In this document: positions 28,637 to 36,341 of the stretch, in pieces | How positions within the stretch are numbered: the stretch's first letter is position 1 | How the letters are laid out: every line of letters begins with the position of its first letter | Assembly: GCF_003702045.1 (NCBI RefSeq) | Contig: NZ_RBTP01000029.1 | Coordinates: 1 to 64,000, forward strand | From: Pseudomonas viridiflava | GTDB taxonomy: Bacteria; Pseudomonadota; Gammaproteobacteria; Pseudomonadales; Pseudomonadaceae | Direction of reading: 5' to 3' | DNA: 64,000 nt | Position numbers and translations under genes: made by a program | Notes under the pieces: model-generated | What the model saw: the letters and a program-made list of their open reading frames with translations, nothing else | Database searches by the model: none | What the model was told of the DNA's origin: nothing

Positions 28637-30133
28637 TTACGCCGCTTCGTCGTACTGCAGGCGGAACTGGTTGAGCAGCGCAAACACGCGCAGGCCGTTG
28701 ATGTAATCCGGCGGGAACATCACGTTCACGCGGCTTGGATCGTTGCCGTCACGCTCGACGATCAGGTGCTGGGCGAACACTTCAGCGTTCTCCACATGAC
28801 CTTCTTCTTCAAGACGGGCGTACTGCGCAATCAACTCGCCGCGAATGGTACTCGGTGTGATGATTGGCTGGCCTGCGCCGAAACGCGTGCCGTCGCTGGC
28901 CAGCTTGTGGCGGCCGTACTTGCTGGTGATCACACCTTGCAGGCGGCGAATGATGAACGCCGACTGGTGCATGGTTTCACTGTCCAGGTACGAGTTATCG
29001 GCCTGGCCGTATGCGTTCTTCTGGTAGGTGGTGATCGAGCGCTGAATGCGCACGTAACCGCCCTCGTAATACGCCGTGGCAATGCCATAACGCAGCAGCG
29101 ACTCACGCTCGGTCAGGGTGAAGCGCTGACTGGCAGGGGCCGGATCCAGGCCCGGCATGGTGCCGCTCTGGGTCGGACGGCTGGCATCGGCGGAAATGAA
29201 CACCGCGGTGCGCGCAGCCAGTGCAGCCGCTTGCAGCCAGACCGGTTGCGGCGCAGCCATTTCGACGGCCTGAATGGTGATGTGCTGATCGTTGCGCAGT
29301 TGACCTGCGGCGACCAGCGTACCCACCGTGCCACGCTTGGCGCTGTAGACATGGCCGTACAGTTGACGCGCCCAGCTCCAGCGACCGGTGCTGTCGTCCA
29401 TCGCCGACTTCCACGCATCCAGCGTGGTGGTGTCGGTCCACGGCAGGCACAGGAACTCGAAGGGCTCGTCGCCCAATGCTGCAAGCGCCTGAACCTGATC
29501 GGGTGTACCGACGCCGCCCGTCATGGCAATGACGTCTGCGGTCAGACCCGCCGGGATCGCCTCGCCATTGGTTTTACCCAGGCGATTGAATTCCAGGCGA
29601 ATGTCGTTACCGCTCACACCGCTCCACTTGCAGGAAAGGGTCAGCACACCGGCCTCGACAACCGACCTGACCGGCAGGTCCGGCGTGGCGTTGATTTTCA
29701 CCGACAGCGCGCTGGCAGCCTGGGCCGCTGTCGCCCCGTTGACGATAGTGGCCTGGACACGCACGCCACCGACGTACAGGTTCAGTAGACCGGATTCGGT
29801 CGCGGCCCCCGCCACAGTGATGGTCGCGCCAGCCTTGGCGCCTTCGGTGTTGAGCAACGGCAGGCACCAGACTTCGCCGGTCGGGTCAGCCTTGCGCCAG
29901 GTTTCGTACATGGCAGCGAGCATGGAGCCCTGACCGCCAAGGTTCTTGGCCAGTGCCACGCTCGGCACCAGCACCAGCGAGCCGATTTCCGGGCCGGTGA
30001 CATCGTCGTTGACCTGAGCCACGATCAGACGGCGCATGCCGGCCGACGCGCTGTTGGCGGCCGAGTTGTCCATTTCCGCATAAAACAGCGGAACGCGAAC
30101 GTCGGATGGAATGTTGTTAAAGCTGATAGCCAT
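28637..30133 (-). CDS. Tail sheath protein (Mu gpL-like)
   Basis: 498-residue contractile sheath subunit. Family signs are ISFNNIPSDVRVPLFYAE at the N-terminus and, near the C-terminus, DPSRVNVMFPPDYINGLRVF. Contraction drives the tube into the target cell. Presence of sheath without head genes marks an R-type particle. It starts 18 bp downstream of the DUF2635 gene. Confidence 0.94.
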   Translation of the reverse strand: MAISFNNIPSDVRVPLFYAEMDNSAANSASAGMRRLIVAQVNDDVTGPEIGSLVLVPSVALAKNLGGQGSMLAAMYETWRKADPTGEVWCLPLLNTEGAKAGATITVAGAATESGLLNLYVGGVRVQATIVNGATAAQAASALSVKINATPDLPVRSVVEAGVLTLSCKWSGVSGNDIRLEFNRLGKTNGEAIPAGLTADVIAMTGGVGTPDQVQALAALGDEPFEFLCLPWTDTTTLDAWKSAMDDSTGRWSWARQLYGHVYSAKRGTVGTLVAAGQLRNDQHITIQAVEMAAPQPVWLQAAALAARTAVFISADASRPTQSGTMPGLDPAPASQRFTLTERESLLRYGIATAYYEGGYVRIQRSITTYQKNAYGQADNSYLDSETMHQSAFIIRRLQGVITSKYGRHKLASDGTRFGAGQPIITPSTIRGELIAQYARLEEEGHVENAEVFAQHLIVERDGNDPSRVNVMFPPDYINGLRVFALLNQFRLQYDEAA

Positions 30134-30151
30134 TGTTTGGCTTCCTCTTGG

Positions 30152-30337
30152 TTAAGCCGTTTCGGCGGATTGAGTGGGGGATTGCTCGGTGTGAACGGTG
30201 ATATCGCCGTCGTTATAGCGGCGCTGCCACCAGGCGTTGAACGTCACTGCCCGCCCTTCGGCAGGCAGCAGATCGCCTGCTTCCGGGTCGGGCACGGTGC
30301 GGCCTTCGGCCGGTAGAACGGTGATGCGAGGGGTCAT
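30152..30337 (-). CDS. DUF2635 protein (Mu gp38-like)
   Basis: 61 residues. The DUF2635 motif is RTVPDPEAGDLLPAEG with a following Trp-rich WWQRRYNDGD. Such small proteins always precede the sheath gene in Mu-like phages; role unknown. Overlaps the gp37-like gene by 4 bp. Confidence 0.85.
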   Translation of the reverse strand: MTPRITVLPAEGRTVPDPEAGDLLPAEGRAVTFNAWWQRRYNDGDITVHTEQSPTQSAETA

Positions 30338-30924
30338 GGTTTTACATCTCCTGAGAATTTCACTTCGATGCGTCCGTCGGGGCCGGGGTATTTCAGGTTG
30401 GGGTCTGCCGGGTCGATGCTGTCCATCTCGAACGTGGCACCGCTGAAGCCTGGCAAGCCGTCCAGATACGCTTCATGCCAGGTTTCCGCAGGCTGGCTTT
30501 CAAGGGTGCGACCCAGCTGAAACTGCGCGGCAAAGCCGAAGCGATACGTCACACGGTCACCACTGATCTGCACCAGCGCACCGCCCTGGTATTGCACCGG
30601 CTCGTAATCGCGCTCCGGGCTCCAGCCCACCAATGCACGCCACAGCTCGGCGCGAATGGTGTGCAACTGATCGCAGGCTTCCTGTCCGCGCTTGTCGCCG
30701 CCATCAAGCACCACCACGATGTCCAGCCGGTCAGTGATGTTCTGGCGAACGACGTTTTGCAGGTCGTTGGCCGTGGCCTGATCGCCCGTGGCAATCACGT
30801 AGGCGGAGGGATGCGCAAGCTGATCGCCAAGGGCAACCGCCGCCCAGTCGATGCCGGCACTGATTCGCCGGGCAAAGGTCGGGCAGGTCGCCTGCAGATG
30901 GGCAACAATCGGGGTTATCTTCAT
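30334..30924 (-). CDS. Mu gp37-like tail terminator family protein
   Basis: About 196 residues. It contains IDWAAVALGDQLAHPSAYVI and a following VVLDGGDKRGQEACDQLH segment as in the phage Gp37/DUF1834 group, which lies just ahead of gp38-gpL in Mu-like operons and is thought to end the tail. MKITPIVAHL is taken as start but has only a weak ribosome site; an in-frame start at 30960 is possible. Confidence 0.75.
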   Translation of the reverse strand: MKITPIVAHLQATCPTFARRISAGIDWAAVALGDQLAHPSAYVIATGDQATANDLQNVVRQNITDRLDIVVVLDGGDKRGQEACDQLHTIRAELWRALVGWSPERDYEPVQYQGGALVQISGDRVTYRFGFAAQFQLGRTLESQPAETWHEAYLDGLPGFSGATFEMDSIDPADPNLKYPGPDGRIEVKFSGDVKP

Positions 30925-31010
30925 GAGTAAATCCGCGTGTAAGAGGTGTCTGTGCGGCACGGCAACGGTGGCTGCCAGCCTGAACGGTGTGTGCGGGTAA
31001 ACGCTTGGCG

Positions 31011-31349
31011 CTACTGCGTCGCTTTATCCAGAACCCGGTTGGCCTTGTCAGCGGCGCGACTGGCCGTATGCGCCGCCTCACTGGCGACCGTGGCGGCGCT
31101 TTCCACCCTGCCGGCGGCTTCGGTCGTGCTCTCGGCCAGGCGATCCAGACGAAGATCGCGCCGCCCCAACGCGGCGTCATATGCTTTGCGCACTTCGGCC
31201 AGTTGTTGAGTGTGCTCGGCGTTGGCCGACCATTGCCCCGCCTGGAAACCCAGCATCAGGCAGCCGACGATCAACAACGTGGCGATCACCCAGACTTCGA
31301 TCTGACGCCAGGCGCGGCGAGCAATGAAATCAATTACGCATCTGTGCAT
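31011..31349 (-). CDS. Membrane-anchored coiled-coil protein
   Basis: 112 residues. One transmembrane helix (about residues 18-38, VWVIATLLIVGCLMLGFQAG) is followed by an Ala/Glu/Arg-rich region likely to form a coiled coil up to the C-terminus. Family not recognised. It overlaps the upstream gene by 20 bp. Its place at the head of the late genes, between the leader and tail genes, is where lysis or holin genes lie in some Mu-like phages, but no second helix is present. Confidence 0.6.
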   Translation of the reverse strand: MHRCVIDFIARRAWRQIEVWVIATLLIVGCLMLGFQAGQWSANAEHTQQLAEVRKAYDAALGRRDLRLDRLAESTTEAAGRVESAATVASEAAHTASRAADKANRVLDKATQ

Positions 31350-31719
31350 CGTTGACTCCTCCGAGTTGAGAACGCAGCCGGGCTATCTCGGCGCTTTGCG
31401 TAGTCACCTTGTCGGTGAGTTGCACAATGTGGCTGGTCAGCGCTTCGATCTTGCCTTCCATGCGCCCGACCGCAGCAGCCAGTTCGTTGCGCTCCCTGGC
31501 AAACTGATCCGCCCGCGCTTCAGCCTCCTTGCGGGCTTCGCGTTCAGAGTCGAGCAGTTCGTTGAGCCGTCGGACCGTGCCGATGTCGGCGTTGTCCATC
31601 GCCCGGTCGGCGGCATCTCTTGAAATAAACTTGCGCAGCCATAAAAAGCCGCCAAGTAGAATAGTGCCCGTACCGCTCAGCCAGGTGGCTGTGCCTGGGC
31701 CGAGGTCAGTTGGGTCCAT
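31330..31719 (-). CDS. Small membrane protein with coiled coil (holin or DUF2730-like candidate)
   Basis: 129 residues. An N-terminal transmembrane segment (about residues 11-30, ATWLSGTGTILLGGFLWLRK) is followed by about 80 residues of heptad-rich coiled coil (DSEREARKEAEARADQFARE region). This topology is like Mu gp25/DUF2730 proteins and also like some one-helix holins; I cannot separate the two. GGAG lies before the ATG at 31719. First gene after the terminator in the late leader. Confidence 0.6.
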   Translation of the reverse strand: MDPTDLGPGTATWLSGTGTILLGGFLWLRKFISRDAADRAMDNADIGTVRRLNELLDSEREARKEAEARADQFARERNELAAAVGRMEGKIEALTSHIVQLTDKVTTQSAEIARLRSQLGGVNDAQMRN

Positions 31720-32023
31720 CTTTGCTCCGCGCATAAAAAAGGCCACACAGTGGCGGCCGGGGAAATCTATAAAGGTGGTCCGCCTGAGCGGGCTTCGAAG
31801 CGAGTCATCAGCGACCCGTTCAAGCTGTTGCGCGGTCCGCCCTGTTGGGCAGTTCCGAGGCGCAAATCGCATATCGTGGGACCTTTTTACCCCCCTCCGG
31901 AAAGGCTGGAAAGGGGCAATTTGGGGGTGGGTCGAGTTTGGCCGCAGTTCAACATGAGTTCGACCACAGCTGGGCCAGCGGCCCGGATGAGCGGTGCAAA
32001 ACACCGCGTGTGCCTGAGCGAAT
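31720..32023 (-). other. Late leader between the Q-like gene and the tail genes
   Basis: Just over 300 bp without a convincing gene. It holds an inverted repeat GCGGTG/CACCGC right after the Q-like stop (31991-32007), a C/G-rich hairpin near 31890-31915, and a terminator just before the first late gene. I could not place a promoter with confidence. Confidence 0.6.
31734..31758 (-). terminator. Candidate late terminator (tR'-like)
   Basis: On the minus strand GGCCgCCAC and GTGGCC pair with one bulge, followed by TTTTTTAT, just before the ribosome binding site of the first late gene. A Q-type antiterminator would have to override it. Confidence 0.7.
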
Positions 32024-32461
32024 TCAAGCGCTGCGAGCAGCCTTTTTGTTGTGGCTTCGTGATGCGCTGCGTGCGGCTAACGCAGCCAGTACGTTCTGGT
32101 GGAGCTTGTCGACCCAGTTGCGGTAGGTCCGATCGGCGCCTTCATTAATGCCCAGCAACCGCATCTGCTCGCGCACCGGCAATAGCTCCACGTAACGCAG
32201 GTTGGCGAGCTGTGCCAGCTCCGGCCCTCGGCCCTTGACCGGACCACGCGCCATCTCGGCAACAGCCGCTTCGACTTCGCTGCTTATATAGTCCATGCCG
32301 CTGCCGTTGCCGACCAGGGATCGCGAACCCGGCGTGCTGCGGGGGATGTAAGCGCCCCATTCCATGATGCCGGCCATCGGGCTGCTCAAACCGCCACTCA
32401 ACCCGATGCGCATCCGTTGTTCGCCCCAATGCACCATCACCGCTTCGACTTCTTCAATCAT
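32024..32461 (-). CDS. Q-like late antiterminator (putative)
   Basis: 145 residues. It begins IEEVEAVMVHWGEQ and contains LANLRYVELLPVREQMRLL then TYRNWVDKLHQNVL. This layout (N-terminal WG, C-terminal helix-turn-helix-like region, basic tail) resembles phage antitermination protein Q. Support also comes from place: it is the first leftward gene under the repressor operators, and a terminator follows about 270 bp later ahead of the late genes. AGGAG precedes the ATG. No Cro homologue lies in between. A DNA-binding activator is an alternative. Confidence 0.6.
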   Translation of the reverse strand: MIEEVEAVMVHWGEQRMRIGLSGGLSSPMAGIMEWGAYIPRSTPGSRSLVGNGSGMDYISSEVEAAVAEMARGPVKGRGPELAQLANLRYVELLPVREQMRLLGINEGADRTYRNWVDKLHQNVLAALAARSASRSHNKKAARSA

Positions 32462-32524
32462 TGTGCTTCTCCTGCCTGGCTTGTTTCAGGGGCACGATGT
32501 TGCGCCTCTGGAAAAGCCAGACAA

Positions 32525-32598
32525 TACAATCTGTATTTTTTATGCACAACAAGACATTACAGTGTGTATATTGAAGATCACCCTACAGCCTGTATGAT
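32525..32598. promoter_or_regulatory. Repressor operators with divergent promoters (Q-like gene / repressor)
   Basis: Three copies of TACA-N3-TGTA at 32525-32535, 32558-32568 and 32584-32594. Rightward, TTGAAG (32571-32576) and TATGAT (32593-32598) are 16 bp apart and overlap the third operator. Leftward, a weaker TTGTGC...TATTGT pair (17 bp) overlaps the first operator and would drive the Q-like gene. Confidence 0.8.
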
Positions 32599-32605
32599 TC
32601 GACGC

Positions 32606-33250
32606 ATGAATAAATGGTATGAAGTCGCAAGGCAGGTCATGGACACCCAGCAGATCAGCCAGGAAGAGATGGCCGAACGCATGGGGGTTACGCCCGGCGC
32701 GGTCGGGCATTGGCTCAATGGCAAGCGCGAGCCCAAGATCGAAGTCATCAACCGATTGCTGGCCGAACTGGGCCTGCCGATCCTTACCACCTCGATTCCG
32801 GGGAAAGAGCCCGGGCAGCAAAACGTGGCGCCCACGGAGCAGCCTTCGCGCTTCTACCGTTACCCGGTGATCAGTTGGGTGGAGGCTGGCGGCTGGAACG
32901 AGGCGGTCGAGCCTTATCCGGTCGGCTATTGCGACACCTTCGAGCTGAGCGATTACAAAGCCAAGGGCCGCGCCTTCTGGCTGGTGGTGCGCGGCGACTC
33001 AATGACGGCACCCACAGGCCAGAGCATCCCGGAAGGTATGTTGATCCTGGTGGACACCGGCCTTGAGCCCACTCCAGGAAAACTGGTCATCGCCAAGCTC
33101 CCCGAAAGCAACGAAGCGACGTTCAAGAAGCTGGTCGAGGACGCAGGGCGCTACTTCCTGAAGCCGTTGAACCCTGCCTACCCGACGATTGCGGTCAGCG
33201 AAGAGTGCAAACTGATCGGTGTTATCCGGCAGATGACCATGCGCCTCTGA
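32606..33250 (+). CDS. prtR: CI/LexA-type self-cleaving repressor (PrtR-like)
   Basis: 214-residue repressor. The N-terminal helix-turn-helix is ISQEEMAERMGVTPGAVGHW. The S24 peptidase domain holds the Ala-Gly cleavage site in WVEAGGWNEA, the serine in RGDSMTAPTG and the lysine in EATFKK. RecA-stimulated self-cleavage is expected, as for PrtR of P. aeruginosa pyocins. The ATG at 32606 is chosen because the promoter -10 box (32593-32598) would place the transcript start right at it, giving a leaderless mRNA like lambda cI from PRM. ATG 32594 lies in the operator. A terminator follows. Confidence 0.88.
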   Translation: MNKWYEVARQVMDTQQISQEEMAERMGVTPGAVGHWLNGKREPKIEVINRLLAELGLPILTTSIPGKEPGQQNVAPTEQPSRFYRYPVISWVEAGGWNEAVEPYPVGYCDTFELSDYKAKGRAFWLVVRGDSMTAPTGQSIPEGMLILVDTGLEPTPGKLVIAKLPESNEATFKKLVEDAGRYFLKPLNPAYPTIAVSEECKLIGVIRQMTMRL

Positions 33251-33267
33251 TCACCGCGGTGATCCCC

Positions 33268-33292
33268 AAGCCTCGCCCAGCGAGGCTTTTTT
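33268..33292 (+). terminator. Terminator of the repressor gene
   Basis: AGCCTCG and CGAGGCT form a stem ended by TTTTTT. A 16-bp palindrome GATCACCGCGGTGATC (33249-33264) lies right at the repressor stop codon. Confidence 0.88.
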
Positions 33293-33363
33293 ATGTCCGG
33301 CGTTCAGGGTCATGACTTCGGGATAGGAAAGGTTTGCCGCTTGCGTGGGAAATATTACTCAAC

Positions 33364-33383
33364 TACTGTATGCGCATACAGTA
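33364..33383. promoter_or_regulatory. LexA (SOS) box
   Basis: TACTGTATGCGCATACAGTA is a perfect 20-bp palindrome that fits the LexA consensus CTG-N10-CAG with the usual flanks. A -35-like TTGCGT (33341) is 17 bp before TACTGT, so the box covers the -10 region of the DUF1654 gene. Confidence 0.88.
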
Positions 33384-33398
33384 AAAAGGAGTTCACGC

Positions 33399-33656
33399 AT
33401 GCCTAGCCCACTATCTGAAACCTCTCCACACGATGCCTACCTGGCCCTCGCCCAGCGTATTCAGGACCTCATCACCAGCCCCAAGGCTCAGATCGAACAC
33501 CAGGTGCTGCTGATCCGAGAGCCCGGAGAATCGCCTGTTCACTGGGAACGAATTGTGGAGCAGATCAGCGAGGCCGAAGGCATCAACGTGAAGCGCAATG
33601 TCGAAAATGGCTCGGTGCATGTGTCGTGGTACGTCGAGTCGGCGGACGCCTACTAA
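33399..33656 (+). CDS. DUF1654-type small protein under LexA control
   Basis: 85 residues. YLALAQRIQDLITSPKAQ, then HWERIVEQISE and NGSVHVSWYV match my recollection of the Pseudomonas DUF1654 family, whose role is unknown. AAAAAGGA lies 8 bp before the ATG. A frame extension to 33345 would run through the LexA box and is rejected. It lies between the repressor gene and the second operator cluster, so its own transcript would read into the prtN operators. Confidence 0.75.
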   Translation: MPSPLSETSPHDAYLALAQRIQDLITSPKAQIEHQVLLIREPGESPVHWERIVEQISEAEGINVKRNVENGSVHVSWYVESADAY

Positions 33657-33715
33657 TACAAAATGTATTTTTAACTACAAACTGTATTGCACCATTTCAC
33701 TACATATCGTATTGT
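33657..33715 (+). promoter_or_regulatory. Second repressor operator cluster and prtN-operon promoter
   Basis: TACAAAATGTA (33657-33667), TACAAACTGTA (33676-33686) and TACATATCGTA (33701-33711, one base off) repeat the operator of the repressor region. TTGCAC (33687-33692) and TATTGT (33710-33715) are 17 bp apart and form a good promoter with the third site in its spacer. Confidence 0.78.
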
Positions 33716-33744
33716 TTGTTCGCACCTCGTCATGGAGTACGAAC

Positions 33745-33927
33745 ATGCAAACCACACGACAAAGAGCGCGCTGCCCGGTGTACCTGCACCCCGCAGCGTG
33801 CCAAAGACATCTCATCGAGATGATCCAGCGTCAGACCGGGCAGCTCCTGGTACTGACACCCCAACGTATTAAGGCCACACCCGTCTCCGATTCGCACTCG
33901 GCCCCTTGGGGCGGAGATGCGGCGTGA
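33745..33927 (+). CDS. Unrecognised 60-residue protein, first gene of the prtN operon
   Basis: 60 residues starting MQTTRQRARCPVYLHPAAC, basic and with no family I recognise. GGAG lies 8 bp before the ATG, and it starts about 30 bp after the -10 box of the operator-covered promoter. It is the first gene before prtN. An overlapping +1-frame ORF from 33732 uses the same region but lacks a site. Could be a small regulator; not known. Confidence 0.55.
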   Translation: MQTTRQRARCPVYLHPAACQRHLIEMIQRQTGQLLVLTPQRIKATPVSDSHSAPWGGDAA

Positions 33928-33968
33928 CGCTGCGCTTTTTACCCGTACAGACCAAAGGGAGTCATGGA

Positions 33969-34211
33969 ATGAACGACATACTCGACCAGCTTCGCAAGGA
34001 ATTCGCCACGCCGTGCCCATCGTTGAGCGCGGTGCGGGAACGCTACTTCTCACACCTGTCCAACGACCGCAATCTGTTGCGCAAAATCAACGCCGGCCGT
34101 ATCGCCCTGAAGGTCAGTCGCACCGGTGGTACACGTCAGGGCCACCCCTTCGTCTACCTGCATGACCTGGCCAATTACCTTAACGATATCGTCACAGACA
34201 GGGCTGCATGA
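33969..34211 (+). CDS. prtN: Pyocin activator PrtN-like protein
   Basis: 80 residues. LRKEFATPCPSLSAVRERYF and HPFVYLHDLANYL match the PrtN/PyocinActivator family, which switches on pyocin genes in P. aeruginosa. GGGAG precedes the ATG. Cotranscribed with the 60-residue ORF from a promoter with three repressor sites. Why a PrtN-type activator and a Q-like antiterminator are both present is an open point; I did not find a convincing ATTG-N-GT-type P-box ahead of the late genes. Confidence 0.78.
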   Translation: MNDILDQLRKEFATPCPSLSAVRERYFSHLSNDRNLLRKINAGRIALKVSRTGGTRQGHPFVYLHDLANYLNDIVTDRAA

Positions 34212-34326
34212 TTTATGTCAATGATATGCCAACCACTGGGCGGTAACTTTCGATAGCGCTGGCGGTCATGAAGAGGCTTGCTACGTTTCCTAAACACAAT
34301 AAAAACACAGGAAAGGATCTTTACTC

Positions 34327-36258
34327 ATGATCATGACATCAAGGCGATGGCCATTTGCGGCCTGTCTACTTTCGCTGGCCTGTAGCTCGGCCGTGGCCGC
34401 GCCTTACTCGACGATGGTGGTCTTTGGCGACAGCCTCGCAGACGCTGGCCAATTCCCGGATACCGACGGGCCTGCTGGTGCCACACTGCGCTTTACCAAT
34501 CGCGTCGGTCCCACTTATCAGGACGGCAGCGGCGAGGTCTACAACCTGAACTCGTCCACGCTCATCGGCCGGATGCTCCATGTGCCTGCCGGTGATCTTG
34601 CAGCTTCGACGTCGCCCGTTAACGCAGCCCTCGGGCTGCCGGATGGTAATAACTGGGCAGTGGGTGGCTACCGAACCGACCAGGTCCTGGACTCGATCAC
34701 CACGCAGTCTGATGCCATAACCCCCATCACCAGCGGTTCGCAAACCGTCTTGCGCAGCCGACCGGGGTATTTGCCAGCCAATGGGTTTCGTGCCGACCCG
34801 AATGCGCTCTACTACCTGACCGGAGGCGGTAACGACTTCCTTCAGGGGCGCGTGCTGAGCGCGGGTAATGCCGAAGACGCCGCCAACCGCCTCGCCGACA
34901 GCGCGCAGGTGCTGCAACAAGCCGGCGCGCGCCACATCATGGTCTGGCTGCTGCCGGATATCGGCAAGACACCGGCCTTGAGCGGGACGATTCTTGAGTC
35001 CGCGACTTCCAGACTCAGCGCCCGCTTCAACGAGCAACTGGTGAGCCGCCTGGCGCAGATCGATGCGCAAATCATCCCGCTCAACGTACCGCTACTGATC
35101 AGCGAAACCCTGGCGGAGCCTGCGCGGTTCGGCTTTGACCCCACCGAGAACCTGGTGCGTACCTGCTTCAGTGGTGACAGCTGCAACGAAAGCGCCACCT
35201 TCGGACGCTCGGGCACAGCGCCTGATCCGACCAAACTGTTCTTCAACGACCGCGTCCACCCGACCGAAGCGGGTCAGCGCTTACTGGCCGACTACGCCTA
35301 TTCATTGCTGTCAGCACCGTGGGAAATAACACTGCTGCCGGAAATGGCCAACACCACTCTGCGCGCTCACCAGGACGAACTGCACGCCCAATGGCTCAGC
35401 GATTTCGGCAACTGGCAGGCCGTCGGGCAGTGGCAAGGCATCCTCTCGGCGGGCGGTCAGAAACTGGACATCGACGCTCAAGACGCTTCGGCCGACGCTG
35501 ACGGCAATGGCTATAACCTGACGATCGGCACCAGCTACCGCTTCGCCGATCACTGGCGCACGGGTGTGGTAGCTGGCGCTTACCGGCAGAACCTTGAGGC
35601 AGGCCCCAAGGATTCGGATTACAAGCTCAATAGCTACATCGCGACCGCCTTTCTGCAATATCAGGCCAACCACTGGTGGGGCGACCTGGCCGCGTCAGGC
35701 GGCAAGCTGGATTACGAGAACGCCGAGCGCAAGTTCGCTCTGGGCGTGAGCGAGGGTCAGGAAAAAGGCGATACCGATGGCCAAATGTGGGCAGTGAGTG
35801 CGCGGGTCGGTTTCGACATCGCGGGCACGGCCAGCCGCTGGCACCTGTCACCTTTCATCAGCGCTGACTATGCGCACATCGACGTGGACGGCTACTCCGA
35901 GGAGGGCGCCCGCTCGACAGCACTGACCTTCGATGACCAGACGCGCAAGTCCAAGCGAGCAGGCGTTGGTTTGCAGGGCAAGTTTCAGGTCACGTCATCG
36001 ACGCAGGTCTGGGGAGAAGTGGCACGTGAGCGGGAGTTTGAAACCGATCAGCAAAACGTGACCATGTCGCTCAACAGCGTGCCCTCCATCGACTTCACGC
36101 TGGACGGCTACACCCCACAACGCAACCTGAACCGCGCCACGCTGGGCGTGAGCCAGAAACTCACTCAGGACCTCACGCTGCGCGCCAACTACAACTGGCG
36201 CAAGAATGATGACGTAACGCAGCAAGGGGCCAATGTCGCGCTAAGCCTGAATTTCTGA
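34327..36258 (+). CDS. Autotransporter GDSL esterase (EstA/EstP-like)
   Basis: 643 residues. A signal peptide (cleaved near AVAAPYS) is followed by a GDSL esterase passenger with block [11 protein letters not shown] (catalytic Ser), block [12 protein letters not shown] and block [11 protein letters not shown] (Asp and His). From about residue 350 a C-terminal autotransporter beta-barrel ends in the expected aromatic residue (LSLNF). Displayed on the outer membrane and probably hydrolysing short-chain esters; in P. aeruginosa EstA affects rhamnolipids and motility. AGGAAAGGA precedes the start. Not a tailocin part by family, but inserted between prtN and trpE. Confidence 0.9.
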   Translation: MIMTSRRWPFAACLLSLACSSAVAAPYSTMVVFGDSLADAGQFPDTDGPAGATLRFTNRVGPTYQDGSGEVYNLNSSTLIGRMLHVPAGDLAASTSPVNAALGLPDGNNWAVGGYRTDQVLDSITTQSDAITPITSGSQTVLRSRPGYLPANGFRADPNALYYLTGGGNDFLQGRVLSAGNAEDAANRLADSAQVLQQAGARHIMVWLLPDIGKTPALSGTILESATSRLSARFNEQLVSRLAQIDAQIIPLNVPLLISETLAEPARFGFDPTENLVRTCFSGDSCNESATFGRSGTAPDPTKLFFNDRVHPTEAGQRLLADYAYSLLSAPWEITLLPEMANTTLRAHQDELHAQWLSDFGNWQAVGQWQGILSAGGQKLDIDAQDASADADGNGYNLTIGTSYRFADHWRTGVVAGAYRQNLEAGPKDSDYKLNSYIATAFLQYQANHWWGDLAASGGKLDYENAERKFALGVSEGQEKGDTDGQMWAVSARVGFDIAGTASRWHLSPFISADYAHIDVDGYSEEGARSTALTFDDQTRKSKRAGVGLQGKFQVTSSTQVWGEVAREREFETDQQNVTMSLNSVPSIDFTLDGYTPQRNLNRATLGVSQKLTQDLTLRANYNWRKNDDVTQQGANVALSLNF

Positions 36259-36282
36259 CTCAGAAAATGGGGCACGGGAAGA

Positions 36283-36316
36283 TGATCATGCCCACCCGGA
36301 GCGGTGGGCATGATCA
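36283..36316. terminator. Strong hairpin between convergent estA-like gene and trpE
   Basis: Perfect 14-bp arms TGATCATGCCCACC and GGTGGGCATGATCA. There is no T-run on either side, so termination would be Rho-assisted or weak. Confidence 0.55.
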
Positions 36317-36341
36317 GCGTGAGGCTGTTTAAGCAACCTCC

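Noticed and set aside
30923..31000. Plus-strand 25-codon Cys-rich ORF (MSKSACKRCLCG) opposite the gp37-like gene start.
   Set aside because: Lies on the strand opposite the tail operon with no promoter or conserved context; likely chance.
31840..31980. A PrtN P-box or sigma-70 promoter for the late tail genes.
   Set aside because: Several -35-like TTGxxx boxes exist but none has a good -10 at the right distance, and no repeated ATTG-GT pattern is seen.
33345..33398. Upstream start for the DUF1654 gene.
   Set aside because: It would translate through the LexA box; the ATG at 33399 has a good ribosome site.
15278..36258. The cluster as a complete Mu-like prophage.
   Set aside because: No transposase, integrase, replication, portal, capsid or terminase gene is present, while tail, lysis and control genes are intact; a tailocin fits better.
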